Positions 1 to 7,100 of a stretch of 9,813 bases of DNA are shown piece by piece. The position numbers and the translations under genes were made by a program. Source of the DNA: Deltaproteobacteria bacterium (lineage in GTDB: Bacteria > SAR324 > JACQKK01); NCBI GenBank assembly GCA_029858165.1, contig JAOUFO010000046.1, forward strand, positions 1 through 9,813, given 5' to 3'. The notes beneath the pieces are model-generated. The model made no database searches. It had not been told where the DNA came from and saw only the letters and a list, made by a program, of their open reading frames with translations. The first letter of the stretch is position 1. Every line of letters begins with the position of its first letter.

Positions 1-927
1 GCAGCCCTTCCAGATGGATGGTGCGGGCGATGTTGCTTAAGTGGCGGGGTTTGTTGCCCCCGGCCAGCCGGGTCCAGGCGGTTTGGCGCAGGTCATTCGG
101 GCAGTGGGCGGAATCCACCCCCAGCAGCGATGCCCCCCGCAAAATAAACGGGTACACGCTGGTATGCAGGTCGGCCCCCCCCACCAGACCGCTGACGGCT
201 GGCGCCCCCCCCGGTTTTATCCCTTTCAGCACATTGGCCAAGAGGCTCCCCCCCACCGGGTCCACCACCCCGGCCCAGGTGGCTTTGGTCAACATTTTGG
301 GGGAGGGCTCTGCCAGTTCCCGGCGGTCCACCACCCAGGCGGCCCCCAACCGGGAAATCCACGCCTGATGGGTGGAATTGCCGGTGGCCGCGGCCACCTC
401 ATACCCGGCCCCGGAAAGAATATCCACCGCCAGAGAACCCACCCCTCCGGTGGCCCCCAACACCAGCACCGGGCCGTCGGCGGATTTCAGCCTGTGGCGT
501 TCCAGGGCCATCAGCGAAAGCATGGCGGTCAGACCGGCGGTGCCGATGGCCATGGCCTCCCACATATCCAACCCGGCGGGCAGGGGCACCACCCACCCGG
601 CGGGCACCCGGGCGTATTGGGCAAACCCCCCCCACACCTCCACCCCCAGGTCAAACCCGGTGGCCAGAACCTTCCGGCCTGCCGAAAACACCCCGCTGGT
701 ATCCGATACCACCTCCCCGGCCAGGTCCACCCCCGGCACATGGGGAAACCGGCGGACCATCCCCCCCACCCCGTGGGCCGCCATGGCATCTTTGTAATTC
801 ACCGAAGAATATTGGATCCGGATGGTCACATCCCCCGCTGGAAGCCCGGCCAGGGACACCTGGCCCACCCCCCCTTTAACGCTCCGCCGCTTTCTTCCAC
901 CACATAGGCCGCCATTGAATCGTTCAT
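1..927 (-). CDS. AcuI/YhdH-type NADPH oxidoreductase, 3' partial, frameshifted
   Basis: Member of the zinc-free medium-chain dehydrogenase/reductase family (YhdH/YhfP, acryloyl-CoA reductase AcuI), which reduces acryloyl-CoA or related enones with NADPH in the cytoplasm. The ATG at 927 opens with MNDSMAAYVVEESGGALKGG. The frame then goes wrong at seven Gs (868-874) and stops near 826. From 868 to the left edge another frame is open for 289 codons and matches the family well: SSVNYKDAMA, FPHVPGVDLAGEV, the glycine-rich NADPH loop GATGGVGSLAV, an STHQ segment and YPFILRGASLLGVDS. One extra G joins the two parts into a protein aligning with E. coli AcuI from its N-terminus. Roughly the last 20 residues lie outside the window. 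The start is 10 nt after aroK, with only a weak AAAGA ribosome site. The family is clear; the acryloyl-CoA substrate is inferred. The break may be a sequencing error or a real lesion. Confidence 0.82.
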
Positions 928-937
928 GGGCTGTCTT

Positions 938-1513
938 TCATGGATGGAGATTGGGGTTCGGCTCCGGTTCATCCGATGGATTGCGCGGGTTGGGTTCGGG
1001 ATGGGCCGACTGATATTTGGCAGCAACCCGGATCACCTCTCCGGCCACCTGCTGACCGGATTTTCCCCGGGTGTCAATCACCACATCGGCGGCCATGTAT
1101 TGGGCCATGCGGGCCGCCAGCATGTCGGTCACCTTTTGCCGCAAATCCCCCCCCTGGGCCAGGGGGCGGCGGGTGTCCTTTTCCAGCCGGGCGATGATTT
1201 CCTCCGGGTCGGTGTTTAAAAAGAGGACCAGCCCGGCTTGTTGGAGATGCTCCAGGTTGCCGGGGGTGGTCAGGATGCCCCCGCCGGTGGAAATCACATG
1301 GTTGTTCAGCCCTTTGAGATTTCGGGCCAGGGCGGTTTCCAGCCCCCGGAAGGCAGCCTCTCCCTGTTGGGCAAAAATCCGGCTGATTTCAAGGCCGGTT
1401 TCCTTTTCTATAAAATGATCCGTATCCAAAAACCGATACCCCAGCCGGTGGGCCACCTTGCGGCCCAGGGATGTTTTGCCGGAAGCCATAAACCCCACCA
1501 GCACAATGTTCAT
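938..1513 (-). CDS. aroK: Shikimate kinase
   Basis: Cytoplasmic enzyme that phosphorylates shikimate at the 3-hydroxyl with ATP, the fifth step of the shikimate pathway to chorismate. The 191-residue protein has the family's landmarks in order: P-loop GFMASGKT (7-14), the shikimate-binding D32 in LDTD, R56 in AFRGLE, the GGG loop (77-79), the lid with R116 in RRPL, and R135 in ARMAQY. The ATG at 1513 is chosen because the P-loop follows immediately, as in known shikimate kinases; a longer reading upstream only runs through the end of mnmA in the wrong frame. The start overlaps the mnmA stop as ATGA, which points to translational coupling. After about residue 168 there is a Pro/Asn/Glu-rich tail with a repeated EPNP that is not part of the kinase fold. 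aroK and aroL cannot be told apart here. Confidence 0.95.
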   Translation of the reverse strand: MNIVLVGFMASGKTSLGRKVAHRLGYRFLDTDHFIEKETGLEISRIFAQQGEAAFRGLETALARNLKGLNNHVISTGGGILTTPGNLEHLQQAGLVLFLNTDPEEIIARLEKDTRRPLAQGGDLRQKVTDMLAARMAQYMAADVVIDTRGKSGQQVAGEVIRVAAKYQSAHPEPNPRNPSDEPEPNPNLHP

Positions 1514-2700
1514 GCCCTTCCCCGGAAAGGATGGGCCTCTGGGAGCGATCGGGCAGGTTCCGGGATGGCCGGAATTTCGGTGTTGAAAGATTGTGTGATC
1601 CATCCCCCTCCCAGCATCACATCCCCCCGGTAAAAGACCGCTGCCTGACCGGGGGCCACGGCCCGCACCGGTTCGGAAAACGTGACCCGACAGGAGCCGT
1701 CCGGTTGCGGGATCACCTGGGCGTTTACCCCCTGATGGGCATAGCGCACCTTGACCATGACTTCCAACGGACCGACGGGGGGGGCCACCGATACCCAGTT
1801 GACCCCGGTCACTTCCATTCCATCGGAATACAGCCACGGTTCCTCCCCCAGGATCACCCGGTTGGAGGCCGGGTCCAGGGCCACCACATACAAGGGGTTG
1901 GGGGCAGAAACACCCAATCCGCGCCGTTGCCCGATGGTGTAGGCCGCCAGCCCCGGATGGGTCCCCACCACCTGACCGGAGGTATCCACCATTTCTCCCG
2001 GAGTCTGAGGCCCCAGCCTGTCCCGCACAAAATCCCGGTAGTCTCCCGGTACAAAACAGATTTCCTGTGAATCCGGTTTGTTCCAGTTGAGAAAGCTGAG
2101 TTCCCCCGCCAGTTTGCGGGCCTGAGGTTTTTCGGTTTCGGCCAGGGGAAACAACATGTGGGGCAGTTCTTCCGCCGGAGTTCCGAATAAAAAATATGTC
2201 TGGTCCTTATGGTGGTCCCTGGGGCGGGAGATTTCAAACACCCCGGTTTGGGGGTTTTGGCCCACCCTGGCGTAATGGCCGGTGGCCAGACAGTCACAGC
2301 CGATTTCTTTGGCTTTGGCCATCAGCACCCGGTTTTTCACCTCCATGTTGCACATCACACACGGGTTGGGGGTCAACCCCCGGCGGTAGCTTTCCACAAA
2401 GTATTGCACCACCTTTTGGGCAAACACCTCCTGGAAATCCAGTACATAAAAGGGGATCCCCAGCCGGTGGCACACCTGGCGGGCATCCAACGAATCATCC
2501 AGGGAGCAGCAGCTTTTGGGCCGGGGGGTGTTGGGCGAAACGGGATCGGACGGGGCAAGCTTCATGTGCAGCCCCACCACCTGATAGCCCTGTTTCAACA
2601 GCAGGGCCGCCGCCACGGAGGAATCCACTCCGCCGCTCATGGCCACCGCCACGGTTTTTCCCTGGCCCGGCAGACCGCGGGTTGTTTGATCCGGTTCCAT
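1510..2700 (-). CDS. mnmA: tRNA-specific 2-thiouridylase MnmA
   Basis: Cytoplasmic enzyme that adenylates and thiolates U34 of tRNA-Lys, -Glu and -Gln to make the 2-thio group of mnm5s2U; sulfur arrives as a persulfide. The 396 residues show the PP-loop SGGVDSS (22-28), the CCSLDD..DAR segment (64-74) typical of many non-enteric MnmA proteins, NPCVMCN with the probable nucleophile C117, ATGHYARV (139-146), KDQTYFL (165-171), and SQEICFVPG with the second catalytic cysteine C215. The C-terminal beta-barrel ends in a GDVMLGGGWI segment, followed by about 25 extra residues not usual for the family. The ATG at 2700 is 2 nt after the stop of the isomerase gene, so its own ribosome site is weak and it probably depends on coupling. 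The codons for VAPPVGP include a run of eight Cs on the coding strand (1777-1784). Confidence 0.97.
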   Translation of the reverse strand: MEPDQTTRGLPGQGKTVAVAMSGGVDSSVAAALLLKQGYQVVGLHMKLAPSDPVSPNTPRPKSCCSLDDSLDARQVCHRLGIPFYVLDFQEVFAQKVVQYFVESYRRGLTPNPCVMCNMEVKNRVLMAKAKEIGCDCLATGHYARVGQNPQTGVFEISRPRDHHKDQTYFLFGTPAEELPHMLFPLAETEKPQARKLAGELSFLNWNKPDSQEICFVPGDYRDFVRDRLGPQTPGEMVDTSGQVVGTHPGLAAYTIGQRRGLGVSAPNPLYVVALDPASNRVILGEEPWLYSDGMEVTGVNWVSVAPPVGPLEVMVKVRYAHQGVNAQVIPQPDGSCRVTFSEPVRAVAPGQAAVFYRGDVMLGGGWITQSFNTEIPAIPEPARSLPEAHPFRGRA

Positions 2701-2702
2701 GG

Positions 2703-3680
2703 CTACCCCAATTCGGTTTTCAAAAAGCTTGCATCCAACCGGATGGTCGCCTTGCTTCTAAGGGAGTTGAGCCATTCCCCGTAGGCTTCGCTTTGTTTTT
2801 CCTCCACCAGCACATCCCGGATGCGCGGCAGGGCGTCCAGGTATCCCATCTGTTGGCGGACCTTCACCCCTTCCAGCCGGAACAGGTGGTAGCCCATCTG
2901 GGTTTGGGCCGGACGGCTGACATTGATGGCCCCAATGGCCCCCATGCGAAAGATCACCTGATCAAACTCCGGGGGCATCACCCCCCGCTCCACGTATCCC
3001 AGGTCCCCATCCGCCACCCGGTCCGGGGTGATGGAATATTCCCGAACCAGGGAGATAAAATCCCTTCCCCGGGCCAGTTGGCGCACCACTGAATCAAAAT
3101 CCCCCCGGGTTTCCACCGCGATATGACGAACCCGCACCTGCTCCGGCTGGATAAATTCGTTTTGATGGGCCTTGTAATAGGCCCGGCTTTGGCCGTCGGA
3201 TACCCGGATTTTGCTGACCACCTCCCGTTGAATCAGTTTTTCGTGAATCATCCTCCGTTTGAAAAACGCCACCCATTCATCCTGTTTTTTATCCGGGCTG
3301 CCGGTTCTTTCATCCATGGGAGCATCCCCTTCAGCGTTTAATTCCAGGTCCACCCGTGCCCGTAACACATCCTCCTTAATTTCAATCCCCCGGCGGCGGG
3401 CCTCCTGATCCAAAAGAATATCTTCTATCATGTTGTCCAGAATCAGCCGTTTCACCTCCTCTTTGTCAAAATCATCCACAATGAAATTTTCCCAATGAGC
3501 AAAAAATTCCTGATAGGCGTTTTGGAAGGCATCAAAGGTGATTTCCTCATTGTTCACCACCGCCACCGGGCGGGTGACCACCATTTCATCATCCTGACGA
3601 AAGGTATCCTGGCAGGCGGTCAAAACCGCCAGCCCGGACGCCAACAGCAACAGGCGGGTGATGGAACGGTGCAGGGTCAT
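2703..3680 (-). CDS. Parvulin-type peptidyl-prolyl isomerase lipoprotein (SurA/PrsA-like)
   Basis: Probable periplasmic foldase: a lipid-anchored cis-trans prolyl isomerase that helps exported or outer-membrane proteins fold. The 325-residue product starts with a lipoprotein signal (MTLHRS, then a Leu-rich core) and lipobox LTAC with C23 as the lipidated residue; Gln at +2 fits outer-membrane sorting by the E. coli rule. Residues about 38-175 form a charged, helical SurA_N-like region opening with VAVVNNEEITFDAF. A rotamase (PpiC) domain spans about 180-275, with VRVRHIAV, ADGDLGYVERGVMPPEF and QMGYHLFRLEG. The ATG at 3680 is preferred over a longer in-frame reading to 3794 because it gives a proper signal peptide and has AGGA 7 nt upstream. 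It heads the run into mnmA (2 nt gap). Other SurA-family lipoproteins lie near mfd in related genomes, from memory. The client proteins are unknown. Confidence 0.9.
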   Translation of the reverse strand: MTLHRSITRLLLLASGLAVLTACQDTFRQDDEMVVTRPVAVVNNEEITFDAFQNAYQEFFAHWENFIVDDFDKEEVKRLILDNMIEDILLDQEARRRGIEIKEDVLRARVDLELNAEGDAPMDERTGSPDKKQDEWVAFFKRRMIHEKLIQREVVSKIRVSDGQSRAYYKAHQNEFIQPEQVRVRHIAVETRGDFDSVVRQLARGRDFISLVREYSITPDRVADGDLGYVERGVMPPEFDQVIFRMGAIGAINVSRPAQTQMGYHLFRLEGVKVRQQMGYLDALPRIRDVLVEEKQSEAYGEWLNSLRSKATIRLDASFLKTELG

Positions 3681-3817
3681 GGGCCAATCCTGTGGGGGAA
3701 GATGTACCCTCCCGGAAAAATTCCTGAGGGAAAGCCGGTGGGGACAAAACACCCCCAATTTCCAAACAAGCCGGTCTCCAAAAAACCGGCCCAAAAAATG
3801 GGCTGAAACCTCCGCAT
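3677..3817 (-). CDS. Possible 46-codon upstream ORF overlapping the isomerase start
   Basis: An ATG at 3817 opens a 46-codon frame (begins MRRFQPIFWAGF, rich in Phe, Gly, Pro and Ile) whose TGA overlaps the isomerase ATG as ATGA. This is the same arrangement as the mnmA/aroK junction. It could be a short translated leader coupling into the lipoprotein gene. Against this, the nearest purine-rich stretch (GGGAG) is about 12 nt upstream, too far for a good ribosome site; the composition looks like translated spacer; and the lipoprotein ATG has its own AGGA. The same frame is open further upstream through the hairpin cluster, so openness alone means little. Not recognised as any known peptide. 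Confidence 0.15.
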   Translation of the reverse strand: MRRFQPIFWAGFLETGLFGNWGCFVPTGFPSGIFPGGYIFPHRIGP

Positions 3818-3891
3818 AACTGCCAAAAGCTCCCGTTTTGATAAAAACGCGGGGGCTTGGGAGCCCTGTCCAGCGTTTTCAGCACCGCCAT

Positions 3892-3905
3892 CCGCCTTGC
3901 GGCGG
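3892..3905 (-). repeat. GCAA-tetraloop hairpin
   Basis: On the minus strand the sequence reads CCGCC-GCAA-GGCGG, a 5-bp all-G:C stem closed by a GNRA-type tetraloop, so it should fold stably in an mfd-to-isomerase transcript. It is the first of three hairpins spread over about 95 bp. There is no following U-run. It may be part of an interspersed palindromic element or an mRNA stability element. Confidence 0.5.
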
Positions 3906-3934
3906 CTTAGGGCGGGCTTCCACGCCTTTCTTTT

Positions 3935-3949
3935 GGGGCCGCAGGCCCC
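3935..3949. repeat. 6-bp G:C hairpin
   Basis: Inverted repeat GGGGCC-GCA-GGCCCC with a 3-nt loop. On the minus strand it is followed by AAAAGAAAGG rather than a T-run, so it does not read as an intrinsic terminator in that direction. On the plus strand it is preceded, not followed, by T-rich sequence. It belongs to the same hairpin cluster as the neighbouring elements. Confidence 0.5.
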
Positions 3950-3961
3950 CAATCATATCAG

Positions 3962-3996
3962 CCCCCTTCCCTTTGGGAAGGGGGAAGGGGGATGGG
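3962..3996. repeat. 10-bp perfect hairpin merged with a G-quadruplex motif
   Basis: CCCCCTTCCC-TTT-GGGAAGGGGG is a perfect 10-bp inverted repeat (3962-3984). Its right arm continues as GGG-AA-GGGGG-AA-GGGGG-AT-GGG (3975-3996): four G-tracts with 2-nt loops, a textbook intramolecular G-quadruplex pattern on the plus strand. The plus strand is the template for transcripts leaving mfd, so a quadruplex here could stall polymerase or mark the boundary between mfd and the isomerase operon. The same arm can instead pair in the hairpin, so the two structures would compete. Structure and function are predicted only. Confidence 0.6.
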
Positions 3997-4166
3997 AAAA
4001 AACGAGTTGTGCAAAGGCCTCGGGCTGTACCAATAAGGAGGTATAAAACAACGACGGCACCCGAAGCCAACTCTGTTTTATCCATACACCATGATGCCAC
4101 ACCGGACATCCTTTTTGCATCCACCCGTTTCAGGGCTGTTTTTCCGCCGGGGTCCCCCAGGGGGGC

Positions 4167-7100
4167 TCAGGCCGCCTGGGGAGCCATAATGGCCTCCAGC
4201 ACCTTGATCCGTTCCAGCACGGCCTCCGGGGTGGCGGGGGCAGGTCCCAACAGCAGGCGGTCCCCCGGCAACAGACGCACCCCCGCTTTGGGATCCGCCA
4301 CCAGGGTCATCAGCCGTTCCACATCCACCATAGAGCCGGGGCCGAACTGGGCCGCAAGTTCCTCTCCCGATTTTTCAAGGGAGGCCAAACCGTAGCGGGA
4401 GGCCGCCAGCCGGATGCGGATCAGGGTGAGCAGGTTGTCCACCTCCGGGGTTACCCTGCCAAAGCGGTCCTCCAGATTTTGCCGCAGTTCCCACACCTCG
4501 TCATCCCGGCGGACTTCCGCCAATTGTTTGTAAACATCCAGCCGTTGACGGGTGGATCCAATGTATCCTGAGGGAATCACATAGGGGAATCCCAGTTCCA
4601 GTTTGAATTCCCCCAAGGCGGCCCCGGCGGATTCCTCCCCCCGGATATCGGCCACCGCATCCGCCACCATCTGGGTGTAAAGCTCCAATCCCACCGAATT
4701 GATATGGCCCGATTGCTCCCCCCCCAGCAGGTTGCCCGCCCCGCGGATTTCCAGATCATGAGAGGCGATTTTAAACCCGGACCCCAAATCGTTCAATTCC
4801 TGGAGCAGGGTCAGCCGCCGCTGGGCCACCTCGGTTAACAGCTTATCCGGGCTGACCAGCAGGTAGGCATAGGCCTGCACATTGGAGCGGCCCACCCGCC
4901 CCCGCATTTGGTATAGTTGGCTGAGACCGAAGGAATCCGCATTGTTGACCAGAATGGTGTTGGCCCGGGGAATATCCAGCCCCGATTCTATGATGGAGGT
5001 GGAAAGCAGCACCTGGGTGCGGCCTTCAATAAAATCCATCATCACCTCTTCCAACTGGTGTTCCCCCATCTGGCCGTGGGCCACCCCAAAAGAAACCCCG
5101 GGCAAAATGGATTGGAGATAAGCCCCGAAGGCGTGGATGGTTTCCACCCGGTTGTGGACCACAAATATCTGCCCCCCCCGGCGGATTTCACGGGATACAG
5201 CCTCCTTGATGATGTAATCGGAGGATTTGACCAGCCGGGTCCGAATGCTCATGCGGTCCATGGGCGGGGTGTTGATGATGGAAAGATCCCGAACCCCCAT
5301 CATGGACATATGCAGCGTGCGGGGGATGGGTGTGGCCGACAGAGTGACCACATCCACCTGGGTTTTCAACAATTTGATTTTTTCTTTGTGGGCCACCCCG
5401 AACCGCTGCTCCTCATCCACCACCAGCAACCCCAGGTCCATGGGGGTTACATCCTTGGACAGCAAACGGTGGGTGCCGATCAGAATATCCAGCCTGCCCG
5501 CGGAAAGGTTTTGCAACACCTCTTTTTGCTCGGCGGGGGAGCGGAACCGGCTGATGACATCAATGGATACCGGAAAACCGCTGAACCGTTTGAGGAAGGT
5601 TTCGTAATGCTGCTGGGCCAGAATGGTGGTGGGCACCAGCACAATCACCTGCTTGCTGTCCAGGGCCGCCAGATAAGCCGCCCGCATGGCCACTTCGGTT
5701 TTGCCAAAACCCACATCGCCGCACACCAGCCGGTCCATGGGCTTTTCGCTCCGCATATCCGCCAGAACATCCCGGATGGCCTGTTCCTGGTCTTCGGTTT
5801 CCTGGTAGGGAAAGGCCTCCTCAAACTCGGCCACCAGCCCGTCATCCCCCACAAAGCCATGTCCCGTTTTGGCCTCCCGCCGGGCATACAGGGCCACCAG
5901 GTCCACGGCCATTTCTTTTACCACTCGCCGGGCCTTGGAAGTGGCTTTGGCCCAGGAGCCGTCCCCCAGTCGGCTTAAGGGGGGGTTGGCGGTATCCAGC
6001 CCGGTGTATTTTTGCACCTGATTGAAGTGGTACACCGGCACATACACCTTGTCCCCTCCGGCAAAGGCCAGCACCAGAAAATCCTCCTCTCCCCGGCCCG
6101 CGCTGATCCGCCGCAGCCCCTCATACCGGCCCACCCCATAGGAGACATGCACCACCGGGTCCCCCTCCTTCAGTTCTCCCAGACTGGTAAAAAAATGGCT
6201 GAGGGACGATTTTTTCAAGCGGCTTTGACGGGTTTTTTCTCCCAGCAGTTCTTCTTCGGTGATGACCGCCAGCCGGGTTTCCCCCCCTTCATCCACCACC
6301 CGGAATCCTTCCGCCGGACCGCCGGGCAGCAGGGTGATGTCATGGATGGGGGTGTCAGGGAAATTTTCAGACGGGGGGTTCCCCAGGGGCCACAATTCCC
6401 CCTCAGAAGGTTCTGTCGGCACACCGGAAGCCATCACCGCTCCCAGGTCCAACCCGGCCAGCAGGTGGCGCAGCCGTTCGGCCCCTGTATCGCTGCGGGA
6501 GGTCAGAAAAATGGCGGCTCCCTGGGTTTGCCATTCCTTCAGCCGGGCCACCAGCCCTTCCAGGATGGAATGGGCACTTTGTCCAGGGGTTTGGGCCAAA
6601 GCCCTTAAGGAATGGTTATCGGCAAAGGGGTATATGGTTCCGGCGGACCCCTCGGCCATTTGAAGGCCGTGGAATTCCACCCGGTAAAATGTGTTCAGGG
6701 ATTCCCCGAATCCTTCCGGGGATAGAAAAAAACTTTCAGGGGAAAGCGCCAAGGCCCCCTGTTCCAGACTGATCTGGTATTCCGCCAACAGTTCCTCGCC
6801 AAAATGACGGGAGCGGTCCTCCAGAGTGCGGGGTTCATCCAGGATCACCACGGTTTCCGGGTCCAGAGCCTGATGGAGCCATCCGGCCTGACCATACAGC
6901 AGGGGCAGCACCTGCTCCACACCGGGAAAGGTCTGCCCCCGTTCCAGAAAGCCGATGATCTGCCGGTAAACATCAGGCTGAACCCTGGATTTATGGTGTG
7001 GAAGCTCCCGCAACGCTGTTTGGGCGGTCTGCCGGTTGACCACCCCCTCGCTGGCCGGATACACCTCCACCCGCTCCAATTCACCGGTGGAAACCTGGGT

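Larger units (their letters stand above)
3681..4166. other. Intergenic region between mfd and the isomerase operon
   Basis: 486 bp without a convincing gene. Open frames are short and low in conserved character: an 81-codon GTG-start frame on the minus strand at 3879-4124, a 91-codon one at 3677-3952, and a plus-strand frame from 3838 that runs into the antisense of mfd. The middle (about 3840-4000) is dense in inverted repeats: a GCAA-capped hairpin at 3892-3905, a 6-bp stem at 3935-3949 and a 10-bp stem at 3962-3984 that merges into a G-quadruplex motif. None is followed by a T-run on the minus strand, so I do not see a standard intrinsic terminator for mfd. A promoter for the downstream operon is expected here, but I could not pick one with confidence. 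Confidence 0.7.

Noticed and set aside
41..907. A 288-codon plus-strand frame opposite the AcuI-like gene
   Set aside because: The minus strand encodes a recognisable oxidoreductase over the same span. The plus frame is a low-complexity Pro/Gly/His translation, longer only because the real gene lacks the codons that would give antisense stops.
1514..1837. Longer 299-residue version of the shikimate kinase starting at 1837
   Set aside because: The extra N-terminal stretch is mnmA read out of frame and lacks kinase features; the ATG at 1513 puts the P-loop at the usual place.
2196..3092. A 298-codon plus-strand frame across the mnmA/isomerase junction
   Set aside because: It spans two real minus-strand genes and shows no conserved motif.
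4034..4045. AAGGAGGT on the plus strand as a ribosome site
   Set aside because: No start codon follows at a usable distance; the nearest ATG is about 50 nt away and opens only a short meaningless frame.
4120..4166. Intrinsic terminator right after mfd
   Set aside because: C- and G-runs can pair in several short ways, but the loops are too tight and no U-run follows on the minus strand.
4917..5978. A 353-codon plus-strand frame opposite mfd
   Set aside because: Antisense to the helicase core of mfd, which has every expected motif; the composition (His, Gly, Gln, Pro) is that of a shadow frame.
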